Origin: Shinisaurus crocodilurus
Taxonomy: Eukaryota; Chordata; Lepidosauria; Squamata; Shinisauridae
Reading direction: 5' to 3'
Assembly (NCBI GenBank): GCA_021292165.1
Contig: CM037880.1
Location: 181,867,085 to 181,931,084, forward strand
DNA length: 64,000 nucleotides
Part shown: one piece after another, positions 45,523-56,733 of the stretch
Numbering within the stretch: position 1 is the stretch's first letter
Layout of the letters: every line of letters begins with the position of its first letter
Notes under the pieces: generated by a model
What the model was told of the DNA's origin: nothing
The model's input: only the letters and a program-made list of their open reading frames with translations
The model's database searches: none
Program-made: the position numbers and the translations under genes

Positions 45523-46116
45523 TGTGAGGGATTGAGGCCTACACAGGCTTGAGTTTGCTGAAGCCTGAAGGCCCAAACACTTCCCTCGATTAGTTGAAGC
45601 CTGAAGGCCCAAACACTTGGATGGGAGGGGGAGTTTGAGAGTTTTAGTTACCCAACAGAAGTTAAGAATTAGATCTCCTATTCAAGGTCACATGGTTATA
45701 ACCTTCCAGTCCTGGGAAGGCTATATATGGTGGGGTGTGGTCAGCTAGCAGCAGTGGGAGCCTGACTGCAGAAGCAGAAAGAGCAGAGAGAGAAGCAGAG
45801 AGGGAGAGACTGGCTGCATAGGAGATAGGTAGTCTGAAGTTAAACTAGAGAACGTTGGATTGTTTGTTTGTTTGTTTTTTCATACTTGCTTTTGGATTAT
45901 AACCACTCTATTAAGTAAATACCCTAATATCATAAGTAAAGTGCTGTGGTTTACCCTGAAAGTTTGGAGTGACTTATTCACCACGTCTACAGCCTACACC
46001 CATGCTATTGGAAGCTGTAAAAGGACTTGATCTCCTGGAACGGGAGGGGCTTTGAGGAGAGGCAGAGATCTCCCAAAGGAAGGTTAAGGGGTCCCTGCAG
46101 TAGCGGAACCTTGACA
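45523..46116 (+). mobile_element. Solo LTR, 594 bp, TSD GTAAG
   Basis: Starts TGTGAGGGATTGAGG and ends GCGGAACCTTGACA, with canonical TG...CA ends. It is flanked by GTAAG at 45518-45522 and 46117-46121. It has a TATA-type TATATATGG near 45731. A 36-bp U3 segment is duplicated (GAAGCCTGAAGGCCCAAACA at about 45560 and 45597). No internal coding region remains, so it is the product of LTR-LTR recombination. Superfamily cannot be told from the LTR alone. Confidence 0.85.
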
Positions 46117-46121
46117 GTAAG

Positions 46122-46492
46122 ACAACCAGAAAGTAAATTCCTTTTGAGCCTAAAGCTCTATTTCACATGTTCCAAAGAATGTGTGAGGGCTCAAGGAAGG
46201 GACGGCGAGGGGCTGCAGTGCACATGCTGCCTCCCCTGTCCCCTGTCCCTGTGCATGCCAGGCCTCCCCATTTGCTTTTCCCGACCTTGCCGCGTAGAGC
46301 AGCAAGATCTGACCCAGGGCTCACGTGGAGTGTTCTGCTCTACTCAACTGAACATTAGCAGAACCCACTTCAGGCTGCATCATGTGGAGCAGGGATCTGT
46401 TACCACACTTTTTCAGGATACACATCTCTATAACACATCTGAAACCAACTTTTCCATGTTCAGGGAATAAGCCCTTCTGGAATATAAACTAC
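46122..46492. other. Gene-free stretch
   Basis: No coding sequence or recognised element; moderately GC-rich around 46190-46300. Confidence 0.35.
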
Positions 46493-46495
46493 TTA

Positions 46496-46608
46496 GGGTG
46501 CAATCCTGTGCAAGTTAGACAGAAAAAAAGGACTCTCAGCATGCCCCAGCTAGCTATGCTGGGAGTCGTAGGCCTTTTTTCTGTCTAAACTTGCATAGGA
46601 TTGTGCCT
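46496..46608 (+). mobile_element. PIF/Harbinger-type MITE, 113 bp, TTA target
   Basis: Starts GGGTGCAATCCTGTGCAAG and ends CTTGCATAGGATTGTGCCT, with inverted arms of about 36 bp reaching CAGAAAAAAAGG/CCTTTTTTCTG. TTA occurs at 46493-46495 and 46609-46611, the 3-bp target expected for Harbinger elements. A single arm of the same family lies at 56570-56620. Confidence 0.78.
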
Positions 46609-46749
46609 TTAGGAAACAGATTCTGATGCTACTGTAACCTTTTCCCTCTGAGCTGGCCCAACAATAAGCAATTTTTATTAAATATACTGGAACACAGCAT
46701 GGGTAACATTGCGAAGTATGGTCTAGGTAGCAGATTGTCCTCATAAGGC

Positions 46750-46934
46750 AGGGGTGCAGAACCTCAGCCAAATCCAGTCCTCTGGAGGTCCCCAGATGGA
46801 TACACCTCCTTCCCCCCAGCACCAATCATTTGGTGGTTTCCTGGTTTTGTGCAGTTTTTTCCCCATTCTAAAAGGTTGAAATGCCTGTTCTAAAGCTTAG
46901 TTACTGAAAGTAAGAGCTTCAAGCTAAAAGATAC

Positions 46935-46984
<50 letters not shown>

Positions 46985-47079
46985 GCTTTTGGCTCCTCCC
47001 ATCATTGGAATGAACCCCCCCACAAGAGCTTCTCCAAAAGGAATTCAGTCCTTGGGCTGAAAGAGGTTTTGCACCCGTC
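46750..47079 (-). mobile_element. hAT MITE, inverted relative of 25233, with (ATG)n expansion
   Basis: Ends CAGGGGTGCAGAACCTCAG and GAAAGAGGTTTTGCACCCG are inverted repeats. The interior is the reverse complement of the 25233 element (AGAGCTTCTCCAAAAGG, CCCATTCTAAAAGGTTGAAA). A (ATG)n microsatellite occupies 46935-46984. No exact 8-bp duplication was found. Confidence 0.72.
46935..46984. repeat. (ATG)n microsatellite
   Basis: About sixteen ATG units inside the hAT MITE at 46750-47079. Confidence 0.95.
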
Positions 47080-47390
47080 AGAAGGCGATAACAGAGACAG
47101 TGCCAGAACTTTTACAAAAAGCAGGGTTCGTTGATAAAATAAAATAAAAGACAGGCTTGTCCCAGAGGGAAAAGGAAGGAGAGACAGAGAGAGATGAAGT
47201 GGCAGCAAGCCAAAGGCAGCTGCACGATGATGCTTCAGGGGAAAGAAGGGGGTGCAACTGGAGAGCTGATCAGAAAGAGTGGGAGACAGAGATTTACATA
47301 TTATACCTCTCCTTCTGTTGTGATCTGCTAGAATCATGCCAGAGGGAAGTGGGAGCGGGGTCCTCCATTGACAGAAGGCAAATCCAAAAG
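47080..47390. other. Gene-free stretch
   Basis: Nothing recognised. Confidence 0.3.
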
Positions 47391-47558
47391 GCCTGTGGCT
47401 TACGCTGGCTCAGCTTGTCTCAATGTGGAAAGCTAAGCAGGGTCAAGCCTGGTTATTACTTGGATGGGAGACCCCTCCTCTAGTTTCCTGCATTGAGCAG
47501 GGGGTTGGACTCGATAGCCTTGTAGGCTCCTTCCAACTCTATGATCTATGAAAGAAGG
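47391..47558 (+). mobile_element. Chimeric SINE: 5S-rRNA-like head, CR1-like tail (copy 2)
   Basis: Head GCCTGTGGCTTACGCTGG, then the 5S-like core at 47431-47472 (AGCTAAGCAGGGTC, TACTTGGATGGGAGAC), then CR1-like GGTTGGACTCGATAGCC and CTATGATCTATG. It matches the copy at 14795 throughout, including CTCTAGTTTCCTGCA between head and tail. CCAAAAG flanks it at 47384-47390 and 47559-47565, a possible 7-bp target duplication. Confidence 0.82.
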
Positions 47559-47974
47559 CCAAAAGAGCAGGCATTCCCCAGACATTGCACAGGACCATGG
47601 GATGATGGGGTGCAAAGGACAGAACCCAAGGCTGGGTGTTCCAAGTGTCAGTCAGACTGTGTGTCTCGAGCAAAACTGTTCCCTTGAAATCGTACAGAGT
47701 TCCGAGGTCCCGGGCCAGTTATAGTCTTAGAAAAAGGAAAAATGGGGGTGGCAACTGAAAGGGGGAATTTCAGGTGAACAAAAGAGGGTGGTGGTAAGCT
47801 CTCTGTTGGCTAAGGCCAGGCATTGCCCTCCAAACACCAATGAGCAGTTGTGCCTTGCAGGATCACAGCCCAGATGTGTGGAACAGAACAAGCAATTCCT
47901 GTACACACCCAGAGTTCCACTGCAACCCCCAAGGGGGAAGGAGGAGTATAATCATGGTCATTGATTGTGCCCTT
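47559..47974. other. Gene-free stretch
   Basis: Nothing recognised. Confidence 0.3.
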
Positions 47975-48560
47975 AAGGCTGGTCCAGAAGCTGGAGCTAG
48001 TGCTGAATGCACTTTTCAGCATGCAACTCCTTTGCTGAGGGAACTGCACTGCCTACTTATTCACTACTGGGCCAGGTTTAATGTTCATAGAATCATAGAA
48101 TCATAGAAAAGTAGAGTTGGAAGGGGCCTACAAGGCCATTGAGTCCAACCCCCTGCTCAATGTAGGAATCTAGGTCAAAGCATACCTGACTAGTTCTGGT
48201 TACTAGTGTACAAAGCCCTAAACAACTTGGACGAGCATACTTGAGAGGGTGCCTTCTCCCTTACCCACCTGCCCAGTCACTGAGATCATGAGATGGCATG
48301 CTCCTGGTGATTCCGCATGGACCTATGGCCTGACTGAAGTCCACCCAGAGAAGATTCTTCTGTGTGGTGGCTCCATTTCTGTGGAACTCCCTGCCTCTGG
48401 AGCTCAGGCAGACACCAACATTGTGTTTTGTCCAGCGTCTGCTGAAAACATCTTTATTTCAGGAAGCCTTCTTTGGTTGACCAGCCAGTGCTTTCTTGAT
48501 ATTCTGTTTTAATATTGTGTTTTATTCTTTTATCTTTTTATTGTTCGCTGCTCTGGAATC
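47975..48560 (+). mobile_element. L2-type LINE 3' end on the plus strand, interrupted by CR1
   Basis: AGGCTGGTCCAGAAGCTGG and GAACTGCACTGCCTACTTAT correspond to the antisense of the L2 C-terminal RT pieces seen elsewhere (leading to L-R-E-L-H-like residues). After the CR1 insertion it resumes with GTACAAAGCCCTAAACAACT and runs to ATTGTTCGCTGCTCTGGAAT near the 3' end. Confidence 0.65.
48087..48179 (-). mobile_element. Short CR1 3' fragment nested in L2
   Basis: ATAGAATCATAGAATCATAG, then GAGTTGGAAGGGGCCTACAA and CCCCCTGCTCAATG, ending at AGGTCAAA. It is a 93-bp, strongly 5'-truncated copy close in sequence to the CR1 at 15686. Confidence 0.85.
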
Positions 48561-50129
48561 TGTCTAGATGGGGAGCAGTAAATAAATGTTGTACATCTTT
48601 ATATTTTCTATATTTATGTATTTATTATGTATTTATATATTTATGATATCTTTATATAGGGTGCAGTCTCCCCTTCACCCCATAGGTGGGGGAAGGCTGA
48701 GACAAGAGCATTGGCTGAGCACATAGCTGGCGCCACTCACTTTTCTCTCACACTCCCTGAGAAATAGCTATGGCGCATTGAGGTTCAGGGACGACGTGTT
48801 TCAGTGGCTGACTATTGCTCGTTACCGTATGTGTGCCCCCTGGCTCTTCACAGGCTGCTCTCCCACAGGTACACAATCCACCCCACACTCTGTTCCACCC
48901 AGGCCAGGAGGATGCTACCTGGCCAGACTAGCAAACCAGGGGACCAGCAGGGGGTAGATTGGACACATGGGTTTCCAGTGGGAGGTTTGGGCCATGCAGA
49001 AGCCAGGCTATTGGCTCATGAAGCACTCCTCCTGATTGGTTCAGGTGTACCTGCATGGGGGGGGTGTCCTCACCTTTACTGGAGTGGGACTGTACACACT
49101 GGGACCTCTAGCATGTAAAACATATGTGGCTCCACCAGACAAGGGTTCCTCCTGCCATCCATGTGCTCCTGGCACCTATGACTGGATGTTGAGGCTGTGG
49201 GCCAATGCCCCCTGATGTGTCTGATCCCTGTTTGCTGCTGCGGCCAAGTAGCTAAGGAACTGCTCTGTGGTGTTTGTAGTGTGGGTTCAAGTTCTGGAAG
49301 CTCCTTCTCTTTTGGCCCTCTTTTGACCTGGCATAGAAAAAAGTGATTAGGGTTTCCCCCTTCCCACTAGTGGTGCTCAAACTCCCCACCCCCTGCTTCC
49401 CAACCCCTTGTTCTATAATAGTGAGCCGCTGAAGAAGAATGCTGTCAATGCGTGTCTGTGTGCTCCCTTGTTGCCTATCCTCCCTTCTGCTGCTTGTCCA
49501 AAAAAAAAAAAAAGTATTTCTTTCCCTGGATGGGTCATAAACCCTTGTTCCTTGGAGAGCTGTGTGTGATCTCTTCAGGGAGCCTGCCCCCAGGAAGCTA
49601 TTGTGTGGGCTCTTTCCTTCCTGTGGTGCGTTGTACACCAAAACGCTGCATGGGAGTGCAGCATAAAGTGAACCAGAGCTTCTGGGCTTGTTACCAGTTA
49701 TGCCACTGGGGCTGGTGGATTGGAGGCACTGTGGCATCATGTTGTGTGTTGTGTGCATGGTGATGCAGGGGGCGCTGGGGTGTGTGTGTCCCTGTGGTTA
49801 TATCAAGTCACTGGACACTTGTGTTTGTGAGCAGCATGTAGCCATTGTTGGCAGCAGAGTCTCTGATTGGTGGGTTTTGGTGGTGTTTCTATGGACACTG
49901 GGGGGCAATGCATTTCCCCCTTCCCTCCTTGGCTGAGCACATATGGGATACAACAGCCATTCCACTGGTATAGCAGTGGTGTATTTCCCCCTCCCCTGGA
50001 GTGTACTTGGACAATAGGATTGCTCTGTTGACTGACAGACCATGTTGCCATTACTAAATTGATTTTGCTATTAAATGTCACACTATTCAAGTCTAGTTAA
50101 CTCAGCGTTGCAAGCAATTGCCAATAAAA
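48561..50129. other. Gene-free stretch
   Basis: No recognised gene. A minus-strand frame at 49252-49758 is open for 168 codons, but its lysine/phenylalanine run comes from a poly-A tract near 49500 and it resembles no known protein. Confidence 0.4.
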
Positions 50130-50143
50130 TATACTGTGCTTTT
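50130..50143. repeat. Left target-site duplication of the L1
   Basis: TATACTGTGCTTTT, repeated exactly at 51976-51989. Confidence 0.85.
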
Positions 50144-51975
50144 AAAAAAAAAATTATTCCCCCCCCCCCAATAAACACACATACAAAAAGACAATAAACC
50201 CACAAATCCATATAACTCCAAAGTGCACCCATCACCACGGGGCCAAGAAATAATTCTATCCACATAATCCATTATTAATCTATATTCCAAAAATACATCA
50301 TATCTTGACATGGCTTATTCCCCTTTCCCTTTACTAAAACATAGTCTAGAAATGGTCCCCATATATCCTTAAAATTATTTTTCTTTAATTGTCCCTTTTT
50401 ACATTTAATACTACATGTTAATTTATCATTTAAAGCAATATCCCACACCTCTTTATACTAATCAATAATTAAATACTGATGTTGAACTTTCCATTTCCTT
50501 GCTATCAATAATCTCCCCGCCATTAACAAACTTACAATTAATTCCTTTATCTCTTGAGAGCACAGAAGTTTCTCCATTATTGATAACAATGCTAATGTTG
50601 GACAGACCTCCAAATTAATGCCAATAATTTCTGAAATTTCTACAAAAAAATTATTCCAAAAATCCAATACGCTTTTACAGCTCCACCACATATGAGCATA
50701 AGTACCAAGTTCCTGACATCCTCTCCAACACAATGGAGCACAATTACTGTCTATTTTATTTAATCTTACTGGAGTCAGATACCATCTCCAAATAGTTTTT
50801 AAAAATTTCTATTTTATCCTTACTGACATATTTCTTAATATACGTCCGCCCCAAATATTTTTCCACCCTGTGTTCGAAATCTCCTTCTCAAATTCCATAT
50901 TCCATACCATCTTAAGATTATCTTTTTGCACTTCAATTTTTTGAAACATTTTATATATCTCCTTTGTTAACCCTCTGGAAGAAACATTCCCTTCTATAAG
51001 TTCTCTAGACAGCACTTTCTTTTCAAATCCAATGAGTTCCCTCTCATGCTCATTTCTCTTCTTCCATTTCTTAGTCCACTGATCTAATTGCATTAAATTT
51101 AACCACGAAATTCAACCTGGCCCAAACATTTCAATTATTTGTTGTCTAGACTCAATTTTTCCCATCAATCCATTAATTTGATAATCTTTTTTTCCTAAAT
51201 AAGCCTTCCAAATGCTGTGCATTTTCTGGAAAGTCCTCCATTGCTACCACTGGGGTTAACAGGGATATCCCTGGTATAAAAATCTGTCTATTACTGTTCC
51301 AAATCCCTAACATATTTTTCAAAAAGAGATTTTCTATTCTTTTTACCATACTGTTAGGTTTTTTAAAAAAATAATTTCCCCCCCATCCCAATTCCTATTT
51401 CCTGCGCTTCTAACTCTAACCACATAATATCCTTCTTAACTATAATATCCATTATATATCTTAATTGATTAGCTATATAATACCACTTAATATTAGGAAG
51501 GCCAAGCCCATCTCCTTTTTGGGATTTATACCATTTACTCTTTGTAATCCTCGCCTTTTTCCCCCATTACAAAAATTATTAATTATTACTTGCAATTCCT
51601 TAATTTCCTTCTCTGTTAAGCACATTGGTATCATTCTAAATAAAAAAAATTATCTTTGGTAAAATCTTCATTTTTATCAAAGCTATTCTACCAAACCATG
51701 AAAGTCCAATTTTTTTTTAAATATTCCTCTATCTTATTTTTAACCTCATTCTTTAACTTTCTAAAATTCTGTTCTCCTATTTTTTCTAACTCTTTTAAAA
51801 TATCTATACCTAAATATTTAATTATATTTTACCTTAATATTTGATCTTTTTTTAATTCCTTCTAACTCCTCAATTTTACTATAATTAAACAACATAATCT
51901 CAGATTTATCCCCATTTATTTGTAACCCCGTAACAGGCCTTCCCCCTGCCCACAGCCTTTAATGTTAATTTAATT
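50144..51975 (-). mobile_element. 5'-truncated L1 LINE, 14-bp TSD
   Basis: The minus strand carries the 3' half of L1 ORF2, starting after the RT active site (GLQINGDKSEIMLFN near 51890) and including RIENLFLKNMLGIW and the C-terminal CWRGCQELGTYAHMWWSCK near 50700. The exact 14-bp duplication TATACTGTGCTTTT on both sides shows an L1-type insertion. Several stops and frame changes are present. The expected A-tail (T-run on the plus strand) is replaced at the junction by an A-run next to ATTATTCCCC. Confidence 0.88.
50458..51391 (-). pseudogene. L1 ORF2 C-terminal fragment, frameshifted
   Basis: Three minus-strand frames (51173-51391, 50809-51093, 50458-50733) succeed each other in the 5'-to-3' order of an L1 ORF2 C-terminus. 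The last contains the Cys-rich motif C-X3-C with HMWWSCK, conserved in L1 proteins. Endonuclease and the FADD box are absent because of 5' truncation. No functional product is possible. Confidence 0.82.
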
Positions 51976-51989
51976 TATACTGTGCTTTT

Positions 51990-52887
51990 TATTATTAAAA
52001 TTAAGCATGTTAGAAATGGAAGTTTTGAAGACTGGTGTAGAATCATGAAAGATATATAGATTAGACTGAAGCAAAGGTTTATAGCTAGTACTGAACTGGC
52101 CAAGCAAAGTGAGGCCTTGGGTTTACTAGCGTGTTTGAAATTCTCTTTGTAAGAGTGTCAAGACACAATCCTATGGCCACTAGATGCTGTCTAGATGGCC
52201 ATAGGTCGGAGGTCCAGCTCTGACCTCAGAAACACGTTCCAAAGTTGGAGCTGGAACTCCAACTTTGGAGTGCCTTCCCTCCACCCTCACAGCCAGCAGA
52301 GTTCTTTCCACGCCAGCTGTGGCTCCAAAGTTGCAAGGCCAACCTTGGAGCCAGCATTGGGGGGGGGGTAGGGAGGGGGGAAGGGAGAGGAGGAATGAGG
52401 CTTCGCTGGGATATGAACAGAGGAGGGGCAACAGTGTTTTGCCCCTCATGAGCAGGGCCAAAACACTTAGATGGTCAGAATCAGCCATCTTAAGTGTTTT
52501 GCAGGGTGGGAGAAGCGCAAAGGTAACCTTCACCTTTGTGCTTCTTCTGTCCTTGAGTGGATGCCCATAATCATCCAAGTTCGGAGGGCCACCAGAAGCC
52601 ACATTGAATGATGCTGTCCGGGGATTTATTTATTGGTAATGTGGTAACTCCACCCAGCATTATTAAGATATCAGAATGAAATTTGGTACAGACTTCCAGT
52701 GCACAATTCTATGTTTCAGGTGTGAATCCCAGCTCAACCCTAGGGAGGAAAATGCAAACTTCAAGGCAATGTGATATCTCCCTTGAAGACTGAGATAACT
52801 GAATGAAAGTAGGTACACAAATATTCAACATTCTCTGCATTCAGCTTGACTCCCTCACCTATTTTCAAGGGAGCCAGGAAAGAAATG
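51990..52887. other. Gene-free stretch with a small palindrome
   Basis: At 52225-52270 the arms TTCCAAAGTTGGAG and CTCCAACTTTGGAG form a 14-bp hairpin. The GC-rich part 52190-52620 seems related to the AGGGTGCAGTC repeat family near 10366 and 55195. No coding sequence. Confidence 0.4.
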
Positions 52888-53026
52888 GGCAACTTCAAGA
52901 CCCCTTATGGTTCTTTATCTTTAAGCTGCCCTTCAAATAAAGGATGTTTTCAGACAGAGGACTGACCTCAGACAAGCATTCAAATAGAGGACTGCCCTCT
53001 GTAAAGTAGGACATGTGGCCACCCTA
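52888..53026 (-). mobile_element. TAGGGTGGYCA-type DNA element, 5' fragment
   Basis: The reverse complement begins TAGGGTGGCCACATGTCC, then ACAGAGGGCAGTCC and AAGATAAAGAACCATAAGG. Only the first 140 bp remain. Confidence 0.72.
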
Positions 53027-54644
53027 CATCAGAGACAAGAAGATTGTTGTTGCCCAGGTTTAAAAAAAAAAACTCTTCACAGTTGCCTTACACAATTATT
53101 CAGGAATTAGAACATATATTTCTTACATAAACCCACTAACAGCTTTTATCTTTGTTTGATTTAAAAACAACAACACTTTCTTTGCCAATGTCACCTGGAA
53201 GTGTATACTCTCTTCAGGGAAGCTGACCTTTTAACATTACTTATTTAGTAATTTAGAACATTCACTTATTTGTCTGTGTCTAAATACTGGGATCAATGAA
53301 AATGAGCAGTGAAATGTTGACATTTGAATGCCGTCTTTTCTGCTATCACTTCATTCAGTGTTTGCTCTAGAGCATTAGAAGATGGCTCCTGTTTTCCTTA
53401 GTGCACACATAAAGATAGCGGTGTGGTGTCTATATCTGCCTTATATTTGGGAATATGTCTCTACATTTTTGAAAGGCATTTGGCTGAAATAATAAACTTT
53501 CTGGATTCTTAACAGTGACTCACTATGTTCCTTTTAAACATCCCAATGGAAATCCAGTGTGACATTTATGAATATTTGGAGCCCAACCTCAGTGATTTCT
53601 TTCATTCTCAGAAACTTCACACAAAGGATTCCTGGATCGTCGCTTGCAGATATTTGGCAAACATGCGGCAAACACACACTGATTCTGGCTGGGTGAAGCT
53701 CCCTTGGCAAAAAGCCAAAGTGAATTTGGCCACCTGCTCACAAATCAGTCACCATCTGTTTGTGTGTGTGTGTGTGTGTGTGTGTTTCCATCAGACATAA
53801 AGTTGGCAGAGGAAACTAGTGGGGCTTTCCACCGTTCATATATTCCACCTTCCTTGTCCCTTGTTGCTGTGTCATGTGCCTATCAGGATGTGCTCCCTTG
53901 TGCTTCTCCCAGTGGTGCTGGAACGTGCCTCACCTCCTCACCCCACAAAAAGCACACACCGCAGGCTGTGGTGGTTGTTTCTGTCCAGGGATGGGGGAGA
54001 AATTCATTCAGTTTCCATTTCTTGTGAACTTACCTAATTTCCTAATTTCGTATTTTTAACCACTATGCGAACCAAAATTCAGTTATCTTTCCAAATTTGC
54101 ACTTCTCTGAATTTTGCAATGAAGTTCTGCAATCAAAAACCATGTATGAACATGTGTTTATTAGGGCAAATTGCACTAAAAAATGCATATATTAATGAAA
54201 ATAATGAACAAAAGTACAGTATATTAAGGAAATTGCTTGCAAAATTGTGTAAGTAAGCAAAATTGCATTCAAAAGCACAATGCTTTCAGAGAAATGCACA
54301 TAAACATGCTTATACAAATTTTCATGTAAAGGTGTTCTTTTAAAAAAAAAATTCTCAAAGTTTCGGACAAACTGAACTTAAGATTAGAAAAAGGAGAAAC
54401 AGAGAGAGGCCAAATCTGACAGAATCATTCATCTGTCTATTTGAACAACACATTATCTTGTGTTGTGGCTGCTGGTGGGATCCTGGATGACATTCAAGCC
54501 TCGGGTAGTTTTCTGATCCCTGGCACCATCCAGGGCACTTGTTTTTATATTTCTATTTACATGTTCAGTTGTTGATTTTGCGAGATCCCTAAGCACACAT
54601 CCGAGCCTAAGGGCATATATTCTGTATGTATGTAGGCACATTGC
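53027..54644. other. Gene-free stretch with (TG)n
   Basis: A (TG)n run lies at 53759-53785. The part 54060-54330 is built from degenerate phrases like AAATTGCA and AAAATGCA, similar in style to 40690-40990. The plus-strand frame 53525-53800 ends in the translated (TG)n and is not credible. Confidence 0.4.
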
Positions 54645-54858
54645 AGAGCCAGTGTGGCGTAGTGGTGAGAGTGTTGGACTGGGACTCGGGAGATCCGGGT
54701 TCTAGTCCCCGCTCGGCCATGAAACTCACTGGGTGACTTTGGGCCAGTCACTGACTCTCAGCCTAACCTACCTCACAGGGTTGTTGTGAGGATAAAAGGG
54801 AGAGGAGAAGGAGGATTATGTAAGCCGCCTTGAGTTCCTTGCAGGAAAAAAGGCGGGA
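54645..54858 (+). mobile_element. Sauria-type tRNA-derived SINE
   Basis: Starts AGAGCCAGTGTGGCGTAGTG with an A box TGGCGTAGTGGTGA (54655-54668) and a B box GGTTCTAGTCC at 54698-54708. The body has TGACTTTGGGCCAGTCACTG and CTCACAGGGTTGTTGTGAGG, and the 3' part GTAAGCCGCCTTGAGTTCC leads to AAAAAAGGCGGG. This order is that of the squamate Sauria SINE family. Confidence 0.88.
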
Positions 54859-56682
54859 GTGCCGATCTCCCACCCCTGTCCCATCGCACACAGCAGGAAA
54901 GAAGCATATTGGCTACTCTCTGACATCAGAAAAGTGACCTTGGAGAGGGGGTAAAGGGGGGAGGGGAAGAGACTGGAGTGGCCATGATGCGAAGTATCCT
55001 AATGGTGCTCTAGCCTCCATCCCTCCCCCTCCAAGATGTTCCTGCTAGACAGCCAAAAATGGCCGTCTAGCAGAAATGCAGAGTGGGAGGAGTGGGGAGG
55101 CCAGATCACCTCTGCTGCTCCTCCTGCTCTGCATAGGATGTCCATAATCCTCTGGGTTTGGAGGCTTACGGGCATCTCGATTGGACTGCACCCTTACAAA
55201 TTTCCTTGCGCTTGTATGACCTGTTTTGGATCAGGATGACCATTCAGTTTCATTCTTTCTTTTCTACCATCAATATTTCATTGAATGTGGGCCAAATTAG
55301 CTCTTGACAAGGCTGCCGATCAGTGGGAGAGGTCTCTACATGCATATCTTTGTGCATGCATAAGTAAACTGCAGGAAAAACAAATGCCTGTGGGTTGAGG
55401 GAAGATCTTCTGCCGCTATCCCCCTTCCTAGCCATGCACTGTCATTGTCCCCAAATAATGCTACTGAAAAGGACTAAGAAGTCTCTGAGTAAAGTCTGCT
55501 TTTCATGGTGAAAATAAATCAATATTCTGTGACCTGGACATAGAGACTGGGTGCCACATTTTGCTTTTGGTCACAATGCTTAGCTTCCCCGACAGCAGTT
55601 CACCTTGTTTCAGGATAGGCCTCACTGCCCACAGATTTTAAGGAAGTTCGATTGTAAAGAGGTTGCTACCTTAAATGTTAATCCAAGCCAAAGAGGTAGT
55701 CAAGTTTTTCCACTCTGCCTTCTTCCCACCCACCTGCTCCCCTCCAAATCCCCTTCCCTCCCTCCTGCTCATCCACTTGTTCTCTGCCCATTTGTGTTCC
55801 TTCATTGTTCCAGAAGTATTAGAGCCCATTGCATTCCTGATGGCATCATTGAGGTCCAATGGAGTCCAGATTGGAATAAACCACGCTGTTTTCCAAGTTT
55901 GAGGTAGTGGAATAGTTTTCTGAGCCCAATGCCACTGCTGATTGGGGGGATTTGCCTCATCATTAGTATTTAAGACTGCAATAGTTCCTTCTACGCTTAT
56001 ACCATTAAGAGGGCTCCTGTGATTCCTCCTCCCACAAGCCCACATTGATACCGAGGCTGGCTGGGACAATGTTTATGTTGTTAAGGCAAGGTCAATGATA
56101 TCACGGTGGCTCTCAGGCACTGATACCACATGGTGAGCTCCCTTGTTCTCAGTTTGTTTTCCACCATTCCATTTGCTTGGTTGCCAGGCAACATGTATTG
56201 CTAGGCATTTACATTAGGCATCAATGCATGACATAGTTTTCCCAGTTTGTGTTTAAAAACAACCATGGACTCAAAGATGGCTGTTACGGTCAGGAATCTT
56301 AAGACTCAGTGGGTGATGTGTCAGGTTTTCATGGATAAAGTTATTTGCTGAGCCCTAAGAAATCCTGGATTATGCGTAATTGGTGTTCTAGCCTATTTTA
56401 GTGACATTATCACTGATCAGCCTCAGCAACGCCCTCCATAGCCAAGCACATCTTTAAAAACAACATGAAACGGAGCATACAGGCAACAAGGAACTGAATG
56501 GTTTATTCCCCAGAACTTATCCACACTAGCTGTTTATGGCATGTCACAATCAATTTGGGGCATATTTAAGGCACAATCCTATGCAAGTATAGACAGGAAA
56601 AAAGGCCTACAATTCCCAACATGGATATTAATGTACATCCATCTGTAGTTATCTTCATTGTTCATCCTAAAATTGATGTCCA
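54859..56682. other. Gene-free stretch with two MITE remnants
   Basis: The reverse complement from 55195 starts AGGGTGCAGTCC and continues like the repeat at 10366. A Harbinger-type single arm, AGGCACAATCCTATGCAAG, lies at 56570. A minus-strand 132-codon frame at 55671-56069 is open but not recognised. Confidence 0.4.
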
Positions 56683-56696
56683 CATATAGTCTTTTT
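56683..56696. repeat. Target-site duplication at the 3' end of the right BAP18 retrocopy
   Basis: CATATAGTCTTTTT, identical to 57947-57960. Its T-run agrees with an L1-type endonuclease cut priming on the mRNA poly-A. Confidence 0.85.
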
Positions 56697-56727
56697 TAAA
56701 AAATAATTTTTTAGGAGACGGAGAGCT

Positions 56728-56733
56728 TTTATT
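56728..56733 (-). terminator. AATAAA of the BAP18 retrocopy
   Basis: TTTATT on the plus strand, 14 bases before the retrocopy's A-run. It is inherited from the parent mRNA. Confidence 0.8.

Noticed and set aside
49252..49758. 168-codon minus-strand frame
   Set aside because: Contains a homopolymer-derived Phe run and low-complexity composition; no known domain.
54655..54720. tRNA gene
   Set aside because: A and B boxes are present but no complete cloverleaf, and the sequence continues into a Sauria SINE body and tail.
55671..56069. 132-codon minus-strand frame
   Set aside because: Peptide looks less random than most but I cannot place it in any family; left as unproven.
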